Shown here piece by piece: positions 20,862 to 30,129 of a DNA stretch of 64,000 nucleotides (positions within the stretch are counted from its first letter, which is position 1; the number at the start of each line of letters is the position of its first letter). The translations under genes were made by a program, and so were the position numbers. Below the pieces are notes generated by a model. That model had not been told where the DNA came from, ran no database searches, and saw nothing but the letters and a program-made list of their open reading frames with translations. This DNA comes from Rhynchopus euleeides (lineage: Eukaryota; Euglenozoa; Diplonemea; Diplonemida; Diplonemidae): contig OY723321.1 in the NCBI GenBank assembly GCA_963210315.1, forward strand, positions 496,001 to 560,000. Direction: 5' to 3'.

Positions 20862-23696
20862 TTAGCACGCGCCAGCGCAATCACATCCGCCACAATCACA
20901 CCCGTTGCAATCACAGTCGCAGTCGCAGTCCGGACAGTCCACATCACAGCTGCAGCAATCGAACCATTCACAGTCAATATCGCAGCAGCAGTCGGGGCAA
21001 TTGCTGGACGTATTGCCACCACCGAACCAGTTATTGCCACCACCGAACCCACCGTGGCCACCCCAACCGCTCAGCCCCGCGTCTGTAATACCGGAGGCAA
21101 GCGCCACACCCAGGCACAGCCCGAGAACGACTGCCGTGCCCGCAGCGGCACCAACAGCAATAGCTGCGAGTTTACGCCGGTCAGCGGCTGACCGTGCATT
21201 CTTCCGGTTCTTCATGTAATCTTGGTGTTCCTTCACAGTCATCGGCACCAGCACAGACCTGTGGGATGATTCAGTGTTAGACCCACCCAGAGAAGGCACC
21301 AAGGGATGTGCTAAACAGAAGGGTGGCATGGCTGGCCAGACGCCCCTCCCATCACCCTCCCCCCCGAATGGGCTGGAACACAACCCAGGGCAAGCATACG
21401 TGGTGGCATCGCACGGAACACCTGACATGACAGACATGTCAACCGCCTTTGTCCGGTATGAATCACCTCCCTTTGTGTCGCCCAGACGCACGGCAAGCCA
21501 CATCTGAGCGAGCAGGGCGTCGAGCCGCTTTTTAGTCAAGAGCTTGTCCAGTGGGACGGGTGTGCACTGAGCGGTGATCTCTATCCGCACATCCATCCCG
21601 TCCCAAGACGTGCCTTGCACGTACAACACTTTCGGGAGGATTGCCGTGGGCACGCTTCCGGAGATGACGAGAGGCGCGCCGCAGGTCAAATCCGGCACAG
21701 GGGACGGTGTGACATCCAGCTGCAAACCGTTCTGCGTAGTGAGTGTTATGTTCGTTAGGACAGGCCCTGTCGCCATGTAGATGAGGCGCAGCATGCGTGT
21801 CTCGATCGCCTCACCCGACAGCTCGTGGGTGTAACCCATGTGTCCCTTCCCCAGCAGCGACATCATCCTCAGGAAGTAGGCGTTGCAGTGCCGCCCCAAG
21901 CCGAAGGTGAGGATGCGCGGTGTCCTGGCGGAGCTCTTTGCCGCTTCGCTTTGAAACTTCACAAACTTCACAATGTCGGGCTCATCGTGAACACACCCAT
22001 CGGTGACCTGTGGGGTGAGGACATGATGCCGACGGGTGTCGGGAGGTACGACGGCACTGCCATCCCCTCCATGCAGGGGAGACCAATGGGGGGGGAGGAG
22101 GGGGGAAACACATCACACGCCCACACCCCCACCCCACACCCATGACACCAGGCGGAGTGGAGTGGCGCAAAGAAGGGTTGTTTGGCATACCAGCACAATG
22201 AAGGGAAGGGAAGCGACCCCACAGTCCTTCAGCATGTCGTATGCCATCTCTACAGGGCCCTGGATGTTGGTAGCCCCGCCCGCCTCGATGCAGTCAATGA
22301 CACGGTTCGCATCGTTGATCCCATACGGTGTAGCGGTCTGCATGCCGCACACAACCTCTGTACCGTGGTTGAAGGCGATAATCGCAAACCGATCGCCCGG
22401 AAATGACCCAGTGGGGTGCTGCAGTGCGCCGAGGGCAGACTTCAGGGCACGTTTTGCTGCAGCTATCGGGGTCCCCGCCATAGAGCCAGATTGGTCGATG
22501 AGGAAGACTAGGCTGCGGGCGAACCTCCCGGTCTGCCCCTCGGGATGTGCCGGCGGGTTCAGCACAACGGAGAATGGGGTGACCCCAATCCCGCTCGGAG
22601 CTGTGTGGTATGTTGTCCCGTGCGCAAACCCCGTGCTGTCAATCACCCCCACCAGCTCCTGCGGCATCCCCGCGGGAACCCTATACATCGCCCGACTGTC
22701 CTGCACCAGCCACGTCGCTGTTGTCTGCCTGTTGACCAGCCTATACGCAAGACACAGATCCTTCCCACTCCAATCCCCTGCATCGGAATGCACCCACGTA
22801 TCCATGATCTGGTTATCCCCTTGGGGCACATGCGATGCATGCCACCAACGGGATGCACCCAGCCACAGGGACCCATGTCGCCCCACGCGCGTTGAGGTGG
22901 CACGACACCTGGCAGATGTCCGGCAGGGCTGACCCTGCAGGGAGGTAGCCAGAGTACTCAGAGTGCGCCTTCCCCAGGGGGACCATCAGGAAGTAGGCGC
23001 ATGCAGTGTGGTGAAAGATCAGGGGCTGGATGTAGTTGATGCTGAAGGCAACCACGTCACCCCCCTGTGCCTCGAAGGGGAGGCGTGTGACGCAGGGGTC
23101 GTATTCCGCGCCTCCAGAGGGGGCGTTTCCGGAGGACTCTGTGACAACAGACTCCCACACGCGCTCCTGCGACGGGCCGCGGTGTGCAGAGGTGGAAGGG
23201 TTGATGTGCAGTGTCGCGCTTGTCAGCACACCCTCCTCAGTCAGGGGCAGGATGAACGTGCCGGTCCCCACGCCCGCGCCGTATGGGATCTGGAATGTGC
23301 CCGACATTGCGACAAATGCGGTCGCGACATGCACCTCGATGTGTACGCTGAACTTCTCCAGAACGGCAAGCCTGTTATCCCCAGGGCATCGCAGGACAGG
23401 AAGGGGTGGGCTGCTCGCAGGCATCCGGTGCAGGTCAGGCAGTGGGATCGGGCTTGTCGATCCATCCGCACGTGTCAGGCCAGTCTGGTTTGAATTCGGG
23501 TCTCCAGGCGCCGGAGGCGCCGACGGGGCCAGCATCGAGCCCGCCTCGCAGGCAGACATTGTGGGGGGGGTGGAGGAGAAGGGGGGGCACCTCGGCGGAG
23601 CGGCGGTGGTGTGTGTTGTCGCCCCCGGCCCACCCCAGGTTGGTTCGGGTCGTACATCAGGTAGACACTATCGTTCAGGGAGGAGTCGAGGTCCAT
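20862..23696 (-). pseudogene. VIT/VWA protein gene, copy B, frameshifted
   Basis: It has the same exon layout as copy A: exons 23696-22191, 22007-21400 and 21258-20862, with introns of 183 and 141 bp. Two changes break the frame. A G-run near 23581-23587 has seven bases instead of eight, shifting the N-terminus. A net 14 bp loss near 22839 separates the VIT part from the VWA part. A 6 bp in-frame gain near 22580 and a 9 bp in-frame loss in the Gly repeats are tolerated changes. The MIDAS motif and Asp-Cys tail are still encoded. The hAT-like element sits 117 bp upstream of the start. The single G difference could be a sequencing error, but the 14 bp deletion is not of that kind. Confidence 0.75.
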
Positions 23697-24050
23697 GGTC
23701 GGGGGGTGAGACAGAGAAGTCGAAAGGTAAAGAAGTGGGTGTGAATGAGCGGGTGGGTGGGTGGGGTATGTGTGGGGCGGTGTGAGCAGGAAGTATAAAA
23801 GAAATATAGGTACAAGAAAGCAGGGCTGTTCCTAACTGGGGGGCTTGTTCCCGACTTTCAGGATTCTGAACTTTTTTTCTAAGAATTTTTGTAAGGGGAA
23901 AAAAAGTTTTTTTCTAAGAATTTTGTTAGGGGAATTTTTTTCTAAGGTTGTTTCGCAGAGGAAAAAACTTTTTCTAGGGCGCGCACAAGGATGGAAGGGA
24001 AGTCTGTCCCACGTACCGTTCGCCTTGCTGGCCAACTGGAGAGCCAGACG

Positions 24051-24102
24051 TTCACTACCGTGGCCTCCGGCGGCTGGGGGGCTCCGCCCCCCAGACCCCC
24101 CT
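24051..24102 (+). repeat. M1 hairpin module in the hAT-like element (first copy)
   Basis: It has the same 9 bp G/C stem and leading TTCACTACCGTGG as at 4097-4148. It is followed 171 bp later by another copy. The spacer shares the phrase GAGGACGCAGCCA and CAGAATCTGTAC with the spacer between modules in the 6.4 kb array. Confidence 0.8.
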
Positions 24103-24221
24103 GTGGCGTACGTCTCGTACTCAAGTCCTTCGAATCCCATCAAGTCGGGGTCCAACCACTCCAGTCGCCTCTGAGGACGCAGCCAACTCGCACAGAATCT
24201 GTACGCCCACACGAACAGATG

Positions 24222-24273
24222 TTCGCTACCGTGGCCTCCGGCGGCTGGGGGGCTCCGCCCCCCAGACCCCCCA
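24222..24273 (+). repeat. M1 hairpin module in the hAT-like element (second copy)
   Basis: This copy reads TTCGCTACC instead of TTCACTACC but keeps the full stem. Its inverted counterpart in the right-hand copy of the element (about 63792-63843) has a base change in the stem. Confidence 0.8.
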
Positions 24274-24298
24274 TGTAGCGTGTGCCCGTCCATCTATC

Positions 24299-24430
24299 TC
24301 ACTTCCCCGGGTACAGTGCAGCGTAGGAGGTCAGCGCCGCATCCATGAAGCGCTTCTTCGAAGCCTGGCTGACATCGGACAGGAGGTCGGGCTTCCCCAC
24401 CTGGGAGGTACACTTGCCGCGTTCGCGACA
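24299..24430 (-). pseudogene. Captured terminal-exon-like fragment in the hAT-like element
   Basis: The minus strand reads an acceptor-like TTTCAG and then a coding-looking stretch with CHACRERGKC, KPDLLSDVSQASKKRF and MDAALTSYAALYPGK before a stop at 24299-24301. The inverted copy (stop at 63765-63767) keeps the frame and differs by one silent and one replacement change. It also has no stop at the point where this copy reads TAG beside the acceptor. It could be the last exon of a lost transposase or a captured host exon; I cannot name a family. Confidence 0.4.
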
Positions 24431-25145
24431 TGCGTGACACGCGACACGCTACCTGAAACGTGAGTGTGCCTTGCTAACACGGGCATTTCAACGGTCTGCC
24501 GACGACCGTCCCCCAAACCAGTAAACCAGCAGTTTTGGAAAATCGGAGAGATCACCCTACTGCGCTGAATATGGTGCGCACCACTGCAAAAATCCCCGGG
24601 AGCTTTTGGGCTTTCAGACCTGAAGGGGCCAGCAGGTGGGTGGCGTCGGGGAGTGGCAGCTTTGTAACTGTCCTCCAGCTGCTGGCATGTCCAGCCCTGC
24701 GAGAGTGCCAAGGTGTATTGAGTCCCTGCGGAGCACAACCCCCGATGAGAACGAGTGCCAGATGATCCTCATTCATTTTCAGCTGTAACGCGCATGAGGG
24801 GCACTCTCTGCCGCAAGCATCTGGGCATCACTCGAGAGCTGTCACATGATGACGCGGAGAGAAATCAGAGAAAAAGTCCCGCCTGACGGGCACGCGCCTG
24901 GAAACTGTGGGGGGGCGAGCAAAAAATCCCTTGTAAAAATTCTTAGAAAAAACCTGGTTCCCCGACCCAAAAAACCTGGAAAAAGGGCTCGTTCCCCGCC
25001 CAGGCCTGCAAGAAAGCCCCACACGAACCTGTGGCGTGGGGAAAGGTCATGGTTTGTGATGGAATGCAGAGGCAGGCATGCTGCCAGGAAGAGCTCATCC
25101 AGCGGCTCCAGTGTATTCTGCAGAATTGCATCGCCTCCATAGTTT

Positions 25146-25713
25146 CTCAGCAGCAATAGTACAGCAGGCAGTCTTTGCAAGACAGAGGGATGGGTGGGTA
25201 TGTGCAGCACTGCTGGAGCTGGCGAGGGAGGGGGGGGGGGGATAAATATTCGAACAGACAATATCTGAGAGTTCCTGCAAAAAGAACCATACAGGGCAGG
25301 GCGCACACCGGAAGGGGCATCGCCCACCAACAAAGCCTCGGCCTGACGAGGAAATGGCTGCGTTACTGTGTTATCACCATATAGCCATCCCCACCACCAC
25401 CACCACCACCCCTCCCACAGGAGGATGCACAGGCGCTGAAAGGAGGGGCACGGTTGCAGCTGCACCCACATTCCTCTTAAAATATCCACCTTCACGTGAG
25501 TCATTAAATCATAGTAGAGAGAGCGCATGACCGAGCGGCTGCTCTGGATGTGACCTCCACTTGCACCACCCGACTCCCACCTGGGTGTTGTGAGTATGGC
25601 TCTATCCACCACATGGCTGTCACAACAGCCTTTTTGCAAAGCAACAACAGACAACAGGCCTTTGTTCTTTTCCCTGGAAAGGGAAAAAAAGGGGGGAGGG
25701 GGATGCCACCTCA
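25146..25713. other. Spacer with (CAC)n microsatellite; no gene
   Basis: Between the duplication and the next gene there is no recognised frame. A short CAC repeat lies at about 25389-25411 and a G-run at 25229-25242. The right part should hold the 3' untranslated region of the gene ending at 25714. Confidence 0.5.
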
Positions 25714-28042
25714 TCACCTCATCGTCAGCTTGTCGCCGCAGCCGGCGCAATGCGCGCCTCCTTGGTGTTCCTAGAAGGCAGGGGTGTTGTGTGGGGGTGT
25801 GTGCACTTTGAAACCAGAGTTTTGCATAGCTTATCTCTTGCCGGGGGGAATGTGTGTGTTGGCCACATGTCGAGTGGGCCACCGGTGTCAGCCACAGCAG
25901 TGCCGTGTGTATGCACAGTGGGCATCTCATCAGGGTGAGACGTGTTGTGCATCACCCCGAAGAAATATGATATCCCAATAAGCGAGATATGTGTATCTTT
26001 GCAGCAGTGTTTGCACCACAGAGCTGATGCGAGATGGCACAGCCGGGACAATTCTCCCCCAGCAATACATTTCGTGGAGTGGACAGGAGGACGGGAGGGG
26101 GGGCGGGTAGGTCGAGGCGGGGGGGGTGCGGTCGGGGCGGGGAAGGCATACCCCACAGGAAGGGCACATGGGGAGCACGCGGCGCCGCATGGCTATCTCG
26201 AACGGGGTGAGCCCCGACTCGTCCTGGTTCTCCTTCTTCAGGAACTCGATGTATTTCCTGTCACGCCACGCGCGGTACATCGCCTGGATCTTGATGCATG
26301 CCTTCTGCAGCGCGTAGTCATCTTGAGCCTGCTGCAGCTTCGACTTCCAGAGGATGGACACACCACGCACCAGCTGCCCATTCTCATAGCGCGATGCAGC
26401 ACTGTATGCCTCCTGTGCTGCATCCAACTCGTAGACCGCACTGTAGAGATCACCCAGCTGCTTGTATTGGTCAGCTATGTCAGGCGACAGAACTGCCCCA
26501 GGCTCCAGCTGTTTGAAGTAGTCTATAGTCTGCTTCCGCGAAGCGGTCGCCAACACCTGGTAGTGCTTATACAGCGACGACGCCTTGGGATACCGCTTCA
26601 TCTCTATGAAGTAGAAGTCGGACAGCAGGTCGTACACAAGCTTCAGGTGATCCTTCAGGAAGTCAGTCTCCTCCTCCTTCGTGCCTTTGGACCACTTCGA
26701 CTGCACCTCGACATCGCGCCCTATAAGGCTATCCCGCTGAGCTGCGTGCGACGGGGCTTTCTGTGAGGGCGACGGGGGAGGGAGTGGTGTAGGGAACGGG
26801 ACAGGATAAGAGAGAGGCACACACGGCAGACACCAAAAACAAACACCTCCGCCACCAACACGCTACCCTAGACCCCCGAAATGGGCGACATACCCGTGGC
26901 GACGGGCACGCCTGCGAGTGCTTCTGCAGGAAATTAATCGACACCCTCCGCGGGTTGACCTGCCGCGAATGCGGTGCCTGCCTCTTCTTCGAAGGGCTCT
27001 CGAGGCACGACGTCTGCCTCTTCCGGCCCCCAAGCCCTTCCTGGCTGTCACGCTGCACCGCATGCTGCGAGCTCCCCCTCCTCATCGCAGACGGGTGGTG
27101 GTGGTGCTCCTCTTGATCCGCCGGGGCGCCAAATGCTCCAAAGTCAGGCACCGCCAGCAGCCCACCTTCATCCGCGTGCTCGCTGTTGTCCCGCGACTTC
27201 GAGGAACCGGCGCTCATCGGGCGGAGCCGAGGCTCCCCTTGGCAGGCCGCCCCACCCGACTTCGCAGACCCTGCAGACATGGGGCGGCTTGCAGGCTGGT
27301 CGGGGGTTTCGATTGACAGCCCTGCTAGCAGGGGCCCAGCCTTCTCACCAGACTTGGAGAGGGCAGAGGTGGGGCGTGACTTGACAGAAGCGGATGTGGG
27401 GCGGGACTTGATAGACGCGGAGGTGGGACGTGACTCACGCACCCAGCTTTTCCGGTGGGAGCGGCGCATGGGCTCCACGGCAGACCCGCCGGCGGCAGCC
27501 TGCATCACCTCCTCCTCCTTCTGTGTCTCCGAGGAGCTGGTCACGCCGAGGATCTTCTTCAGCAGAAACTTGCTGTCCTCCAGAAAGCTGTTCGCCTCCT
27601 GTGAGAGCATACGGGAGGAGAGCATATTCTCCTCGAAGTCAACAGCCCAGATGAGGAGGCGGGCAAACTCATAATAAGATAGGGCGCGTGCTGCAGAGCC
27701 CATGTCTTCGCAGAGGGATAAGGACTGGCGCATCTCGTTTAAAGCCTCCTGTCGTTTGAAGAGGGACTGGCGGAAGTAGGCGCGTTTTGTGTGGAAGGAA
27801 AGCTTGCGTGCGACAATGGAATCCCACGCGTCCTCCGGGGAGAAGAATTTCTCGAAGTAGTCTAAGTGGCTGAAGTCATCCACAACGTGGTTCGACATCC
27901 CGGTGTCATTCCGCCGGAGGGACCCCCGGTCCTCATCCTCGTCCTCCCCCTCCGACACGACCTCCCCGTCGCCATCGCTGCCCCCCTCCTTGCGGGGCTC
28001 CTCGATTGTGTACTCAGCTTTCTTCGACGCGCGGTTGCCCAT
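25714..28042 (-). CDS. Predicted myristoylated protein with RPTSAS repeats, IQ motif and zinc ribbon
   Basis: Exons 28042-26894, 26760-26152 and 25770-25714 give 604 residues. The introns (133 and 381 bp) are phase 0 with GTATGT and GTATGC donors. The chosen start gives MGNRAS, which fits the N-myristoylation rule (Gly2, Ser6). An acidic patch follows, then a mainly helical segment (about 50-180), then tandem SRPTSAS and SRPMSAGS repeats likely to be phosphorylated. Exon 2 is helical and TPR-like, with an IQ-type motif IKIQAMYRAWRDR that could bind calmodulin. The last exon is only 57 bp, and splicing it produces CPSCGEHQGGAHCAGC, a CxxC-x9-CxxC zinc ribbon, which supports the exon. I do not recognise a named family. 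Membrane-anchored scaffolding is a guess from the motifs. Confidence 0.8.
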
Positions 28043-28188
28043 CCTACCCTGACCCACCCAAAGCAACTCCCCCTCGGGAGGGGGCTTTCGCGTGGACCCG
28101 TCCCAGGGGGAAGGGGCTTGGGGTGTGTAGGCTGGTCCTTCAGAAGAGGGGGGAGGAGAGGGCCGTGGGAGGGGGCGGGGGGGAGAGC

Positions 28189-28740
28189 AGTCAGAGTGAG
28201 CTGAGTAGGATTGTCATCAGGGTCGATCAAGCTAACAGGAAACGTTGAGAAGATTGTCATCACACCGCTGCCGGTGGCTGAGCCAAGGGCTGCACCTCGT
28301 GTGCAGATTTCCGGTGTGGAGGGAATGCATCAGAGGTCAGGACAATACGAAGTGTCTATCGTCAGCGCAGGGGGTTGCCCTGCATGCCGACTGAGAGATC
28401 AGGTTCATGGACAAGCTACGGTTGTCATCACATGCCGCACTACGGCCTTGCTGCATTGCCTCATCTCCGGCAAGGATGATAGGCAGCCTGAGGGAACGGA
28501 ACCCTGTTGCGTCTGCCTGAGGCCTTGGCGCGTCTTCGTGGTGGCCAATGTGTGCCGCATATTCGGCAAGGATGATAGGCAGCTTGAGGGAACTGAACCC
28601 TGTTACATCTGCCTGAGGCCTTGGCGTGCATTTGTGGTGACCCCCCCGTGTGTTCATCGAAATCAGCTGATACTCAATAAGCTACAGTGTGTGACAATCG
28701 TCGAAGCTCCAAACACCATGACCCACATAGCCTGGGATTG
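28189..28740 (+). repeat. Leading partial unit of the 6.4 kb array (type Y)
   Basis: It starts CAGTCAGAGTGAGCTGAG like every unit and matches the type Y start, then departs near 28527. The part containing GGCAAGGATGATAGGCAGC and CTGAGGCCTTGGCG is present twice here, about 95 bp apart, as an internal duplication. It begins only about 147 bp upstream of the start of the minus-strand gene at 28042, so the promoter of that gene may lie in it. Confidence 0.85.
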
Positions 28741-29214
28741 CAGTCAGAGTGAGCTGAGTAGGATTGTCATCAGGGTCGATCAAGCTAACAGGAAACGTTG
28801 AGAAGATTGTCATCACACCGCTGCCGATGGTTGTGTGGTGCCGGATGGAGCAAGGGGAATGCATCAGAGGTCAGGACAATACGAAGTGTCTATCGTCAGC
28901 GCAGGGGGTTGCCCTGCATGCCGACTGAGAGATCAGGTTCATGGACAAGCTACGGTTGTCATCACGTGCCGCGCCGCTGCCTTGCTGAATTGCCTCATCT
29001 CCGGCAAGGATGATAGGCAGCCTGAGGGAACTGAACCCTGTTGCGTCTGCCTGAGGCCTTGGCGTTCTTCATCTGCACAACCCAACACTTCACCGCCGCC
29101 GCCTCCGAGGAGGGCCGACGACGCGATCGGAGGGTCTGACTCGGAGGAATCTGAAGAACGTGGAGAACGCCACTCTCCCGGAAGGCGGATCCGAAGACCG
29201 CGTCTGGCAGGCTG

Positions 29215-29619
29215 GTGAGGGACGAGGGAGGGAATGAGGCCTTCTTTCAGTCTCCGCAGCTGATCTTCGGCACCATCCCCATCGTGATACTGATGGGTGA
29301 TTTCCTGCAGCACCGGCCAATCATGGCCCCCCCGCTGTTCGCCAACCTCGGCGGCGAGGCCTTCGAATACCCTGACGCCGCCCACGCCGCCCACAAGGAG
29401 GGCATTATCGCCCTTCGTGGAGGAGAACCTCCCTGGCATCGCCCTTTCCAATCACACCCTCCTTGGCCTTGTGAGGAAAGCCCCCGACTGCTTCGCCAAG
29501 GACCAGGCGTACGTGAAGGACAGCGAGGGAATTCCTGCAAGGGAGACCCCAGCTCACCTGGGACGACCACCGCCGGTACCGCAGCCAGGTCACCTAGCGA
29601 CTGGCGAAAATGCGGCTGA
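29215..29619 (+). pseudogene. PIF1/Helitron-type helicase fragment, array unit 1
   Basis: A short plus-strand frame encodes FGTIPIVILMGDFLQHRPI followed by APPLFANLGGEAFEYP. GDFLQ is the diagnostic motif III of PIF1-like helicases, including Helitron transposases, preceded by the usual hydrophobic strand. No Walker A, DE box or later motifs are found in frame, and the reading frame shifts within about 200 bp. I therefore call it a decayed fragment. It may have been brought in by a Helitron, but no Helitron ends were recognised. Confidence 0.55.
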
Positions 29620-29834
29620 AGGTGCAGAGGCGCCACCGACGCCAGTACGACCAGCAGGTACCGATGTCGTGCTGAAGGGCCTCCGCCACCGGGACTCGGC
29701 CAACAGGGGAGGGTGGTGGGAGGGTGCGGGGCTGGGGGGGAGGACTACATTCGAGTATATCAACGGCTTGGCACCCCGTCACAAGAGGCCAACACGGTTC
29801 GTCTTTGTGCCGTGGGAACTTGTTGGGAACACTA

Positions 29835-30039
29835 CCAGGGTGGCAGGACCCATCACAATGTCGTGGAAAAGGAAAGAGAATCGGCACCACAGCAGGGAAG
29901 GGATGAGGAGGTGGTTGTCGCAACAAATGGCCCAGGCGCATTGATGGTGTGCCTGAACAGGTGAGGATCCTGTGGAAAAGGTGTGGAATCAGAGCATTTT
30001 ATAGGGGGTCTAAAGTGAGGCCAATCCTCACATTTAAGC
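29835..30039. repeat. ~205 bp direct repeat, left copy (unit 1)
   Basis: It begins CCAGGGTGGCAGGACCC and ends CACATTTAAGC, and recurs in the same orientation at 31375-31580, so a 1335 bp segment is bracketed. The arrangement resembles a small LTR pair, but the ends are not TG...CA and no primer site or polymerase is present. Copies in the other units are at 36219-36423 with 37759-37964, and 42584-42788 with 44124-44329. Confidence 0.85.
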
Positions 30040-30121
30040 GTATTGCAATTTGGGTTAGCGTGCTGGCATCGCAGCCTGGCCCCGAAGGACCATACCGTGA
30101 GGAACCGGGCCCGCTATCCTA
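30040..30121 (+). repeat. M2 dispersed module (unit 1)
   Basis: Close copy of 4748-4832, placed directly after the left 205 bp direct repeat. Confidence 0.75.
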
Positions 30122-30129
30122 CTTTTGCT

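Larger units (their letters stand above)
23821..25008. mobile_element. hAT-like non-autonomous element, 1188 bp
   Basis: The element starts CAGGGCTGTTCC and ends CCCAGGCCTG, whose complement is CAGGCCTGGG. It is flanked on both sides by CAAGAAAG (23813-23820 and 25009-25016). Duplication unit A has a single CAAGAAAG at 19431-19438 with the flanks joined, which is an empty site. An 8 bp duplication with CAGG-type ends is the hallmark of the hAT superfamily. No transposase is visible. It carries two M1 hairpin modules and a short exon-like fragment. A second copy lies inverted at 63056-64000. Confidence 0.85.
19568..25145. repeat. Tandem duplication, unit B (5578 bp, with insertion)
   Basis: Unit B repeats unit A from GCGAGACTGCC to CATAGTTT. 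The extra length comes from the 1188 bp hAT-like element plus its 8 bp target duplication, partly offset by small deletions (9 bp in the Gly repeat, 14 bp net near 22839, 1 bp in a G-run). Confidence 0.92.

Noticed and set aside
24120..24180. tRNA-derived SINE in the M1 spacer (TTCGAATCC resembles a B box)
   Set aside because: No matching A box at the right distance, no cloverleaf, and the B-box-like word is absent from the other spacer copies.
27595..27625. Intron in the MGNR gene with donor GTATGC near 27608
   Set aside because: The nearest CAG would give an intron of 14 bases, and the segment encodes a continuous helix in frame.
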